Shown one piece after another: positions 42,646 to 49,830 of a stretch of 64,000 bases of DNA. Every line of letters begins with the position of its first letter. Position 1 is the first letter of the stretch. This stretch comes from NCED01 sp035493955 (GTDB lineage Bacteria > Pseudomonadota > Alphaproteobacteria > Caulobacterales > Caulobacteraceae), in NCBI GenBank assembly GCA_035493955.1, contig DATJHI010000023.1, positions 1 through 64,000 of the forward strand, written 5' to 3'. The notes below the pieces were generated by a model that was given only the letters and a program-made list of their open reading frames with translations, had not been told where the DNA came from and ran no database searches. Both the position numbers and the translations under genes were made by a program.

Positions 42646-42660
42646 ATGCGCTAAACGCAT
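42646..42660. promoter_or_regulatory. Perfect LysR-type dyad upstream of the aromatic-acid transporter
   Basis: ATGCG-CTAAA-CGCAT is a perfect 5-bp inverted repeat obeying T-N11-A (one more pair when extended to CATGCG/CGCATG), located about 120 bp before the transporter start. It resembles the box at 41719-41733, suggesting that the same regulator controls the transporter. Confidence 0.5.
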
Positions 42661-42778
42661 GACCTGGCGAACACTGAGCAATGGCGCGCATCCAAAACCC
42701 CCGCCTACTATGAACCGCGCCGCCGTTTCCGACCGGGGCCGGTAAAAACAAGATCGGACAGCCGGGGAGGGCGCAGGG

Positions 42779-44125
42779 GTGGAGCAGCCGGTCGACGTCG
42801 CCGCCCTGATCGACCGCAGTCCTTTCGGGACCTATCAGAAACTGATCCTGGCGGTGGCCGCCCTCTGCGTGATCGCCGACGGCCTGGACAGCCAGCTTAT
42901 CGGGTTCGCGGTCCCGCTGATGCTGAAGGAATGGGGCCGCTCCCGCGAGGCCTTCGCCCCGGTCCTGGCCGCCGGCCTGCTGGGCATGGCCATCGGCAGC
43001 GCCTGCGGCGGACTGATCGCCGACCGCATCGGGCGGCGCGCGGCGATCATCGCCAGCCTCGTGGTCTTCGGCGTCGGCACCATCGGCGTCGGCTTCGCGC
43101 CCGGGCTGAGCGCGGTCGCGCTCCTGCGGTTCCTGGCCGGGCTCGGCATCGGCGGCGCCCTGCCCAGCGTGAGCACCTTCACCGCCGAGTTCACCCCGGC
43201 GCGCTCCCGGACCCTGGTGGTCACCTCCAGCATCGTCTGCGTGCCCCTGGGCGGCATGGTCGCGGGCCTGATCGCCGGCGTGGTGCTGCCGCACCTGGGC
43301 TGGAGGCCGCTGTTCTGGATCGGCGGCACGGCGCCTCTGGTCCTGGCCGCGATCCTGCTGGCGGTGCTTCCGGAAACCCCCAAGTTCCTCGCCCGCGCCG
43401 ACCGCCAGCAGCCGCTGGTCAAGCTGCTCGCCCGCATGGGCTTCGCCGTCCAGCCGGGGGTCCGCTACGTCGAGGCGAGCGACCCCCATCCGGGCGGCCA
43501 CAAGGGCGTGCGCCGGCTGTTCCAGGGCGGCCTGGCGCTCGACACCCTCCTGCTCTGGGCGGCCTTCTTCTCCTGCCTGCTGGCGATCTACGGCGTCTTC
43601 AGCTGGCTGCCGACGGTGCTCGGGGCGGCGGGGTGGAGCCTGGGGACGGCGACCGCCGGCCTGACCGCCTACAACCTCGGCGGCGTCGTGGGCGCGGTGG
43701 CCTGCGCCGCCGTGATCGGCCGGTTCGGTTCGCGCTGGCCGATGCTGATCTGCTGCGCCGGCGCCATAGCCAGCGCCATCGCCCTGCGCTTCACCGGCCC
43801 GGACGGGGGCGCCGCAGCCATGCTGCTCGGCGTCGCCGTGCACGGCTTCTGCGTCAACGCCGTCCAATCGACCATGTACGCCCTGTGCGCCCACATCTAT
43901 CCGACCGTGGTGCGGGCCACCGGCACGGCCGCGGCCCTGACCATCGGCCGGCTGGGCTCCATCCTCAGCGCCTTCGGCGGCGCGGCGGTGATGAGCTACG
44001 GCGGGGTCCCCGGCTATCTGGCCATGCTGGCCGCGGCCATGAGCGTCACCTTCATCGCCCTGGCCCTGCTGCGCGGCCACATCCCCCAACGCGTCGGCCT
44101 CGTCCAGGCTGTCGAAGCCACCTAG
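42779..44125 (+). CDS. MFS transporter of the aromatic acid:H+ symporter (AAHS) type
   Basis: This 448-residue, 12-helix protein has the AAHS-type first-helix signature ADGLDSQLIGFAVP (about 34-47, with the proton-coupling Asp), the MFS loop GLIADRIGRRAAI (about 78-90) and its second-half counterpart VIGRFGSRWPM. PcaK and related proteins import protocatechuate, 4-hydroxybenzoate or vanillate. Next to the lig operon and preceded by a LysR-type dyad, uptake of such an aromatic acid is very likely. The start is GTG 42779 with GGGGAGGG about 8-14 bases upstream. Confidence 0.9.
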   Translation: MEQPVDVAALIDRSPFGTYQKLILAVAALCVIADGLDSQLIGFAVPLMLKEWGRSREAFAPVLAAGLLGMAIGSACGGLIADRIGRRAAIIASLVVFGVGTIGVGFAPGLSAVALLRFLAGLGIGGALPSVSTFTAEFTPARSRTLVVTSSIVCVPLGGMVAGLIAGVVLPHLGWRPLFWIGGTAPLVLAAILLAVLPETPKFLARADRQQPLVKLLARMGFAVQPGVRYVEASDPHPGGHKGVRRLFQGGLALDTLLLWAAFFSCLLAIYGVFSWLPTVLGAAGWSLGTATAGLTAYNLGGVVGAVACAAVIGRFGSRWPMLICCAGAIASAIALRFTGPDGGAAAMLLGVAVHGFCVNAVQSTMYALCAHIYPTVVRATGTAAALTIGRLGSILSAFGGAAVMSYGGVPGYLAMLAAAMSVTFIALALLRGHIPQRVGLVQAVEAT

Positions 44126-44138
44126 AGCGTATCTGACC

Positions 44139-45074
44139 ATGAACATCGCAATACTCGGCGCCGGGGCCATGGGGTCCCTGTTCGGAGGCCTTCTGGCCGA
44201 GGCCGGCGCGCAGGTCGTCCTGATCGACGTCGACCAGGCCTATATCGACGCGGTCCAGGCCCAGGGCCTGCGCCTGGAGACCGACCAGGGCGACCGGCGG
44301 ATACGGCAACTGACCGCGCTGCGGCCCGAACAGGCGACGACGGTCCCGAACCTGCTGATCGTGTTCACCAAGTCGCTGCATTCCCGCGCGGCCCTGGGCG
44401 GCGTGCAGCGCCTGATCGGCCCCGACACCCATCTGATGACCTTGCAGAACGGCCTCGGCAACGTCGAGGTGCTGCAGGAATTCGCCCCCGTCGAGCGGCT
44501 GCTGGTGGGCGTCACCACCTGGCCGGCCGACGTGGCCGCGCCGGGTCATGTCCATTCCCACGGAGAGGGGGCGGTCCGCTTCGGAACCGTCGACGGCGTC
44601 GCCCGGCCGTTCGCCCAGGAGATCGCGCGCCTGTTCGATCAAGCCGGGCTGCGCGGCAAGCTGGAGCCGGCGATCTGGCCGGCGATCTGGGAGAAGCTGG
44701 CGTTCAACGCCGCCCTGAACTGCCTGTGCACCATAGCCGGCTGCTCCGTCGACCGGCTGTCCAGCGTTCCCGGGGGCGAGGCCCTGGCGCTGGCGGTCGC
44801 CGACGAGGTCATCGCCGTCGCGCAGAGCCAGGGGGTCGCGGCCGACGGGGCCAAGGCCAAGGCCAACATCGTCCACGCCATCGCCACCCACGTCGGCCAC
44901 GACCCGTCCATGCTGAAGGACCTCAAGGCCCGCCGGCCGACCGAGGTCGAGGCCATCGCCGGGGCGGCGGCGGCGGCGGGCCGGGGGGCGGGGATCGACG
45001 TGGCCCGCACCGAGGCGCTGCTGGTCCTCGTGCGCCTGACCGAAAAGCTGCGCGGTGCCGGCGCGGTCGCCTAA
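44139..45074 (+). CDS. Ketopantoate-reductase-family protein (PanE/ApbA)
   Basis: This 311-residue protein has the NADP loop ILGAGAMGSLFGGLLAEAG (4-22), TKSLHSRAAL (about 77-86, with the catalytic Lys), LQNGLGNVEVL (about 96-106) and the C-terminal EKLAFNAALNCLCTI and MLKDLKARRPTEVEAI blocks, all typical of PanE. It starts 13 bp after the transporter gene and is probably cotranscribed with it. In this setting it may be a paralogue used on a catabolic 2-keto acid rather than in pantothenate synthesis. Confidence 0.85.
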   Translation: MNIAILGAGAMGSLFGGLLAEAGAQVVLIDVDQAYIDAVQAQGLRLETDQGDRRIRQLTALRPEQATTVPNLLIVFTKSLHSRAALGGVQRLIGPDTHLMTLQNGLGNVEVLQEFAPVERLLVGVTTWPADVAAPGHVHSHGEGAVRFGTVDGVARPFAQEIARLFDQAGLRGKLEPAIWPAIWEKLAFNAALNCLCTIAGCSVDRLSSVPGGEALALAVADEVIAVAQSQGVAADGAKAKANIVHAIATHVGHDPSMLKDLKARRPTEVEAIAGAAAAAGRGAGIDVARTEALLVLVRLTEKLRGAGAVA

Positions 45075-45080
45075 CGCGTT

Positions 45081-45157
45081 CTAGTGTGCTGAATTTGAAG
45101 TTCGCCAGCAGATGGATCATGCGGGTTGCGAACTTCAAATTCAAAGAAGCACACTAG
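45081..45157. repeat. Structured palindromic repeat element, unit A (77 bp)
   Basis: The unit begins CTAGTGTGCT and ends in AGCACACTAG. The arms continue as GAATTTGAAGTTCGC (45091-45105) and GCGAACTTCAAATTC (45128-45142), so 25 base pairs can form with a single 5-nt bulge on the right arm and a 22-nt loop. It starts 7 bp after the stop of the PanE-like gene and is followed 12 bp later by unit B. It may serve as a bidirectional terminator or be a small non-coding mobile element. Confidence 0.8.
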
Positions 45158-45169
45158 AGTCAAAGGTTT

Positions 45170-45245
45170 CTAGTGTGGCTGGAGATTCAGAAATTCGCAC
45201 AACGCCTGCCATCGACGGGAGCAAATTTCTGAATCGCCACACTAG
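45170..45245. repeat. Structured palindromic repeat element, unit B (76 bp)
   Basis: The unit has the same ends as unit A (CTAGTGTG...CACACTAG), with arms GATTCAGAAATTCGC (45184-45198) and GCAAATTTCTGAATC (45221-45235), one mismatch or wobble, and a 4-nt bulge now on the left arm. About 11 of 15 arm positions match unit A and the differences are compensated on the opposite arm. The terminal CTAG supplies the TAG stop codon of ligJ (45244-45242). Confidence 0.8.
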
Positions 45246-46270
45246 CCGAGCAGGCCCCTGGCCTGGAGCCGCGTCTTCAGCCGCGGGAACACGGTCAGGG
45301 CGTTGCCCTCATAGATGGCCTTGCGCTCGGCGGGGGTGATGTTCGCCGCCTCGATGTAGCGCTTGGTGTCGTCGTAGTTGAACCCCGACTCCGGATCGAC
45401 GCCGCGCACGGCCCCGACCATCTCCGAGCCGAACAGGATGTTCTTGTTGGGGATGACCTTGAGCAAGAGGTCGATGCCGGCCTGGTGGTAGACGCAGGTG
45501 TCGAAGAACACGTTCTCCATCACCAGTTCGGACAGGGGCGGGCGCTTCATGTCCTGGGCCAGGCCCCGGTAGCGGCCCCAATGGTAGGGAACCGCCCCGC
45601 CGCCGTGCGGGATGATCATCCTCAGGGTCGGGAAGTCCTTGAACAGGTCCGAGGTGATGAACTGCATGAAGGCGGTGGTGTCGGCGTTGATGTAGTGCGC
45701 GCCGGTGGCGTGGAAGTTCGGGTTGCACGAGGACGAGACGTGCACCATCGCCGGCACGTCCAGCTCCACCATCTTCTCGTAGATCGGGTACCAGGCCCGG
45801 TCGGTCAGGGGCGGGCTGTCCCAGTGGCCGCCGGAGGGGTCCGGGTTCAGGTTGCAGCCGACGAAGCCCAGTTCGGTCACGCAGCGCTCGAGTTCGGCGA
45901 CGCTGTTGGCCGGCGGCGCCCCCGGCGACTGGGGCAGTTGGCAGACGCCGATGAAATTGTCCGGATAGAGGGCCACGACCCGGGCGATCATGTCGTTGCA
46001 GACCCGCGTCCATTGCCGGCTGATCGCCTCGTCGCCGATGTGGTGGGCCATGGCCGAGGCGCGGGGCGAGAAGATGGTCAGGTCCAGGCCCCGCTCGCGC
46101 TGCAGCTTCATCTGCGCGCCTTCGATGCTCTGGCGGATCTCGTCGTCGGAGACCTTGGGGTCGCCGGTCGGACGCTGGGACGGGTCGTTGACGCCGGCGA
46201 TCTGGGCGTCGCGGAAGTCCTGCAGCCCCTTGGGCGCGGTGGTGTAGTGCCCGTGGCAGTCGATGATCAT
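45242..46270 (-). CDS. ligJ: 4-Oxalomesaconate hydratase
   Basis: LigJ adds water to 4-oxalomesaconate (enol or isomerised form) to give 4-carboxy-4-hydroxy-2-oxoadipate for LigK. The 342-residue amidohydrolase-fold protein begins MIIDCHGHYTTAPK (zinc-binding H-x-H) and has FSPRASAMAHHIGDE (about 68-82), VGCNLNPDPSGGHWDSPP (about 137-154), MIIPHGGGAVPYHWGRY (about 227-243) and LFGSEMVGAV. These match the LigJ branch rather than decarboxylases. ATG 46270 begins the conserved sequence. It is transcribed apart from the main operon, and its stop codon lies inside repeat unit B. Confidence 0.9.
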   Translation of the reverse strand: MIIDCHGHYTTAPKGLQDFRDAQIAGVNDPSQRPTGDPKVSDDEIRQSIEGAQMKLQRERGLDLTIFSPRASAMAHHIGDEAISRQWTRVCNDMIARVVALYPDNFIGVCQLPQSPGAPPANSVAELERCVTELGFVGCNLNPDPSGGHWDSPPLTDRAWYPIYEKMVELDVPAMVHVSSSCNPNFHATGAHYINADTTAFMQFITSDLFKDFPTLRMIIPHGGGAVPYHWGRYRGLAQDMKRPPLSELVMENVFFDTCVYHQAGIDLLLKVIPNKNILFGSEMVGAVRGVDPESGFNYDDTKRYIEAANITPAERKAIYEGNALTVFPRLKTRLQARGLLG

Positions 46271-46450
46271 GGACCTGTCGCCCCTTGTTCTTGCCGCCCT
46301 CACTAAGGCCGCGGCCGGGCGCGGACAAGGGCGTCCCGCGTGTCCTTGGCCTGCTGGCCGGCTATCGGCTTTTTCCCGCCGAAGTTACGGCATAGCGTCT
46401 ATATCGACGTCCGGCCGCACGCCGGCCAGATTCTATAGGAGCAGGCGTTC

Positions 46451-47056
46451 ATGGGATCCGCTGTCCGTCACCTTCTGATCGCGCTGGCCGCGGCGTTCGC
46501 CCTGGTCGCGCCGGCGGGCGCCTTCGCCGCCCCGCCTCAGACCGCCGTGTTCGCGGGCGGATGCTTCTGGTGCATGGAGCACGACATGCAGGCCATCCCC
46601 GGGGTGCTGTCGGTGGAATCCGGCTACACCGGCGGGACCCTGAAGAACCCCACCTACCAGGACGTGATCACCGAGCGGACCGGCCACTACGAGTCGGTGC
46701 GGGTGAAGTTCGACCCGGACAAGATCACCTACCGCGCCCTGCTCGACCGCTATTGGAAGCTGGTCGATCCCACCGACGACGGCGGCCAGTTCTGCGACCG
46801 CGGCCCCTCCTATCGCACGGCGGTCTTCGTCAACGGGCCCGAGCAGCGCAAGATCGCCGAAGAGACCCGCGCGGCGGCGGCCAAGCGCCTGAAGTCCGGC
46901 AAGATGACCACCCAGATCCTGCCGCTGGGCGCCTACTGGCCGGCCGAGGAATACCACCGCGACTTCGCCAAGAAGAACGCCGAGCATTACACCAACTACC
47001 GCGCCGGCTGCGGACGCGACCGCCGCCTCGCCCAGGTCTGGGGCGCGGCGGGCTGA
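46451..47056 (+). CDS. msrA: Exported peptide methionine sulfoxide reductase A
   Basis: MsrA reduces methionine-S-sulfoxide in proteins. The 201-residue protein has a signal peptide (residues 1-27, AFAAPP), the catalytic GGCFWC (Cys38 attacking), GYTGG (about 60-64), GHYESV and the C-terminal resolving cysteine in RAGCGRDRRL. The signal peptide points to the periplasm, where most bacteria use MsrPQ or MsrAB fusions. The ribosome site AGGAGC lies 6-8 bases before ATG 46451. Confidence 0.93.
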   Translation: MGSAVRHLLIALAAAFALVAPAGAFAAPPQTAVFAGGCFWCMEHDMQAIPGVLSVESGYTGGTLKNPTYQDVITERTGHYESVRVKFDPDKITYRALLDRYWKLVDPTDDGGQFCDRGPSYRTAVFVNGPEQRKIAEETRAAAAKRLKSGKMTTQILPLGAYWPAEEYHRDFAKKNAEHYTNYRAGCGRDRRLAQVWGAAG

Positions 47057-47141
47057 TCCCAAGGGGCGAATTGTCGCCCGCGGCCTTGTGGGAACCCGGT
47101 TCCAGGCGCACCGTGCGCCCACCTTTTTGCGGAGGTGGGCC

Positions 47142-47438
47142 ATGGCGGCGTTCAATGTCGTGCGTTTTCGGGTGAAGCCGGGGCGGGAACAGGAATTCCT
47201 CGACGCCCACAAGGGAGTCCGGGACGACTGGGCAGGCTTCAGGCACGCCAACATCATCAAGACCGGCGATCGCGCCTATTGCATCATCGCGGAGTGGGAC
47301 GACATGGACGCCCTCGCCGCCGCACGGCCGCTCATGATCGCCACGCTCGACAGTTTCCGCGACACGCTCGAGGATCTCGGCGGCGGTCTGGGCGTCACGG
47401 ACCCGGTCTCGGGTCCGGTCGTGCTCCCGCTGAAATAG
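47142..47438 (+). CDS. Small dimeric alpha-beta barrel (ABM/EthD-like) protein
   Basis: This 98-residue protein with ferredoxin-like beta-alpha-beta layout (FNVVRFRVKPGREQEFLDA, then AYCIIAEWDDMDALAAA) is characteristic of the antibiotic-biosynthesis-monooxygenase/dimeric alpha-beta barrel superfamily. Members include monooxygenases and stress proteins; many are uncharacterised. GGAGGT six bases before ATG 47142 is strong. It precedes ligW by 31 bp, so a role in aromatic metabolism is possible. Confidence 0.75.
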   Translation: MAAFNVVRFRVKPGREQEFLDAHKGVRDDWAGFRHANIIKTGDRAYCIIAEWDDMDALAAARPLMIATLDSFRDTLEDLGGGLGVTDPVSGPVVLPLK

Positions 47439-47469
47439 CCGGCGCGGCGTCAGGTCCGATCATCCCCGC

Positions 47470-48546
47470 ATGAGCACGCTTCCGCGCACCCTGCACGACC
47501 CGGTCGCCGGCCTGGCCCGACCGGGCTACCGCCGCATCGCCGTCGAGGAGGCCTGGGCGCCGCCGGAACTGTTCCCGATCTACCGGCGCATCCTGGACAA
47601 CAACGAGTTCGACGATCCGGGCTTTCGGACCATGTTCGGCTTCTACCTGAACAGCGCCGCCCGCCGCCCGCAGGAGATCCGCGACTATATCGAGGACCTG
47701 GGCGCCCAGCGGTTGGCCCACATGGACGCCCGCGGCATCGACCAGCAGGTCCTGGCCCTGACCTCTCCGGGGGTTCAGGTGATGGGCAAGGACGAGGCGG
47801 TCGGCTTCGCCATCCACGCCAACGACGTGCTGGCCCAGGGGTGCAGGGCCCACCCGGACCGTTTCGCCGGCCTCGCCTCGGTCGCGCCCCAGGACCCGGC
47901 CGCCGCGGCCAGGGAGATCGAGCGGGGGGTCGGCAAGCTCGGCCTGAAGGGGGTGATGATCAACTCCCACACCAAGGGGGAGTACCTGGACGACCAGAAG
48001 TTCTGGCCGATCTTCGAAGCGGCCGAGGCCATGGACGCCCCGATCTACCTGCACCCGCAGGTCCCGTACAAAAACATGATCGAGCCCTTCCTGGAGAAGG
48101 GCCTGGACGGGGCCATCTACGGCTTCGCGGTCGAGACCGGCCTGCACATGATCCGGATCCTCATCTCCGGGGCCTTCGACCGTTTCCCCCGGCTGCAGTT
48201 CGTGGTCGGCCACCTGGGCGAGGCCCTGCCGTTCTGGATGTACCGGCTGGACTACATGCACCGGGCCGGGGTGGTGTCGAAGCGCTATCCGTCGATGCAG
48301 CCGACCAAGAAGAAGGTCTCGGACTACATGCGCGAGAACGTCTGCGTCGCCTCCAGCGGCGTGGCCTGGGACCCGGCCATCCGCTTCTGCATGGAGGTGA
48401 TGGGCGAGGATCGGGTGCTTTACGCCATGGACTATCCCTACCAGCACGACTTGGAGGAGGTCGCCGCCAGCGACGCGATCCAGGTCTCCGACGCTGTGAA
48501 GAAGAAGTTCTTCCAGACCAACGCGGAGCGGGTGTTCAAGCTGTAG
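47470..48546 (+). CDS. ligW: 5-Carboxyvanillate/gamma-resorcylate-type decarboxylase (LigW-like)
   Basis: This 358-residue metal-dependent decarboxylase is in the amidohydrolase superfamily. It shows RRIAVEEAWAPPE (21-33, a LigW-type EEA instead of HxH), LALTSPGVQ (about 95-103), GVMINSHTKGEYLDD (about 160-174), IYLHPQVP (about 192-199), VVGHLGEALPFWMYRLDYMH (about 244-263) and the late MDYPYQ with the metal-ligating Asp. The whole layout follows Sphingobium LigW, which converts 5-carboxyvanillate (from 5,5'-dehydrodivanillate, a lignin biphenyl) to vanillate. Gamma-resorcylate decarboxylases are close relatives, so the substrate is likely but not certain. Confidence 0.83.
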   Translation: MSTLPRTLHDPVAGLARPGYRRIAVEEAWAPPELFPIYRRILDNNEFDDPGFRTMFGFYLNSAARRPQEIRDYIEDLGAQRLAHMDARGIDQQVLALTSPGVQVMGKDEAVGFAIHANDVLAQGCRAHPDRFAGLASVAPQDPAAAAREIERGVGKLGLKGVMINSHTKGEYLDDQKFWPIFEAAEAMDAPIYLHPQVPYKNMIEPFLEKGLDGAIYGFAVETGLHMIRILISGAFDRFPRLQFVVGHLGEALPFWMYRLDYMHRAGVVSKRYPSMQPTKKKVSDYMRENVCVASSGVAWDPAIRFCMEVMGEDRVLYAMDYPYQHDLEEVAASDAIQVSDAVKKKFFQTNAERVFKL

Positions 48547-48659
48547 GGGCGTTGGGAGCCGTTAGGCGTGGTGGTCCTCCGGAAGATGACGCGGCCTGAA
48601 CGGAGCGGACCTGGCGGCGTTATTGGCGGACATGAGCCGTCTCGCCCGGAGCGCCCGAA

Positions 48660-49367
48660 ATGTCCGATTACGAGCTCTACTATTGGTCTGTGCCGTTCCG
48701 CGGCCAATTCGTGCGCGCGGTGCTGGCCTACGGGGGCAAGGCCTGGACCGAGGCCGGCGACGAGGCGATCTCCAAGCTGATGGAGGGCCCGGTGGAGGAG
48801 ATGCCGGTCCCCTTCATGGGCCCGCCCATGCTGATCGACAGGAAAGCGGACTTCGCCATCGCCGAGATGCCGGCTGTCGTCCTCTATCTGGGCGAGACGC
48901 TGGACCTGATGCCCGCCACGCCTGCCTTGCGCGCGCTCACCATGAAGATCGTCAACGACGCCAACGACGCGATCGACGAGATTACCCTGGATGGCGGCCG
49001 TCAGATGTGGACGCCGAAGCGCTGGCGGGCGTTCGCGCCCCGCCTGAAGAAATGGATGTCGTTCTGGGAGGAGACCGGCCGCCGTCACGGCCTGAAGCCA
49101 GATTCCGGCTTCCTGCTGGGCGGGGAGGCGCCGGGCATAGCCGACGTGGTGACGGCCACACTGTGGTCGACCATGGCTGACCGCTTCCATAGGATCGAGG
49201 CGATCCTCGAAGACGTTGCGCCGATGACGGCCGCCCTGACCCGGCGGGTCGCGGCCCTTCCGCCGCTGGCCAAGCTGGCCGCCAGGGCGCGGCGGGACTA
49301 TGGCGACGCCTACTGCGGCGGCCAGATCGAGGCCTCGCTGCGCAAGGTCGTGGAGGGGCCCGACTAG
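48660..49367 (+). CDS. Glutathione S-transferase-like protein
   Basis: This 235-residue protein has a thioredoxin-like N-terminal half (LYYWSVPFRGQFVRAVLAY, 6-24, candidate catalytic Tyr or Ser), a cis-Pro region (MGPPMLIDRK) and EMPAVVLYLGE (about 69-79) matching the glutathione gamma-glutamyl site (Q/E-S/M). The helical C-terminal domain includes GIADVVTATLW. It follows ligW by 113 bp on the same strand. GSH-dependent steps exist in lignin-dimer catabolism, but this one cannot be assigned to a reaction. Confidence 0.75.
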   Translation: MSDYELYYWSVPFRGQFVRAVLAYGGKAWTEAGDEAISKLMEGPVEEMPVPFMGPPMLIDRKADFAIAEMPAVVLYLGETLDLMPATPALRALTMKIVNDANDAIDEITLDGGRQMWTPKRWRAFAPRLKKWMSFWEETGRRHGLKPDSGFLLGGEAPGIADVVTATLWSTMADRFHRIEAILEDVAPMTAALTRRVAALPPLAKLAARARRDYGDAYCGGQIEASLRKVVEGPD

Positions 49368-49476
49368 GACGAAAAGGTTCCGAGGGAGATCTCGGGCATG
49401 TCGGTTCCATGGCTACACTGGAACGTTAAGCCTGCCACGCAGGTTTTCCGCCCCAGGCGAAGTCAGGGCGGCTGCA

Positions 49477-49668
49477 ATGGACGATCCCAGGCAGGCCAAC
49501 TCATTTGGGCGGATCATTATCGGCGTCATGGTGGTGGTCGGCATCATCCTGGTCGCGCTGGCCATCGCCGCGGCGGTGGTAGGCGGACCTGTCCTTTTCA
49601 AACACGCCACGCCAGCCGGCTCCCAACATCCCGTCCAGCCTGAAGTGACACGACACACGCCTGATTAG
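49477..49668 (+). CDS. Small single-pass membrane protein (63 aa)
   Basis: MDDPRQANSFGR is followed by a strong transmembrane helix (IIIGVMVVVGIILVALAIAA, about 13-32) and a short polar tail. Translation from ATG 49477 is plausible, though the ribosome site is weak (CAGGGCGG about 6-13 bases upstream). No family recognised. The location between two transport or detoxification genes gives no strong clue. Confidence 0.5.
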   Translation: MDDPRQANSFGRIIIGVMVVVGIILVALAIAAAVVGGPVLFKHATPAGSQHPVQPEVTRHTPD

Positions 49669-49830
49669 CCCATCGACGACCTCCGCCGCCCCCCAAAACC
49701 CGCGACCGCATGGTCCGATCGTCAGCGCGCGCAGACCAAACTGAGCCGTGGGGCGAGCGCGGGCCTTGCGCGCAGGGCCGATCCACTGCAAGCGGAGGAC
49801 TGATCCGGCTGCGGGACCCAGGGGGGCGCT

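Noticed and set aside
41621..44170. 849-codon minus-strand frame across lysR and the MFS transporter
   Set aside because: It is opposite two well-supported genes and has low-complexity composition.
46451..47056. MsrA as part of the aromatic catabolic island
   Set aside because: It has no mechanistic link to the pathway and is probably a bystander stress gene between ligJ and ligW.
47470..48546. Assignment of this protein as LigJ or ACMSD
   Set aside because: Its N-terminal EEA and the HTKGEYLDD and MDYPYQ blocks follow the LigW/gamma-resorcylate decarboxylase branch. The HxH-bearing LigJ is the gene at 45242-46270.
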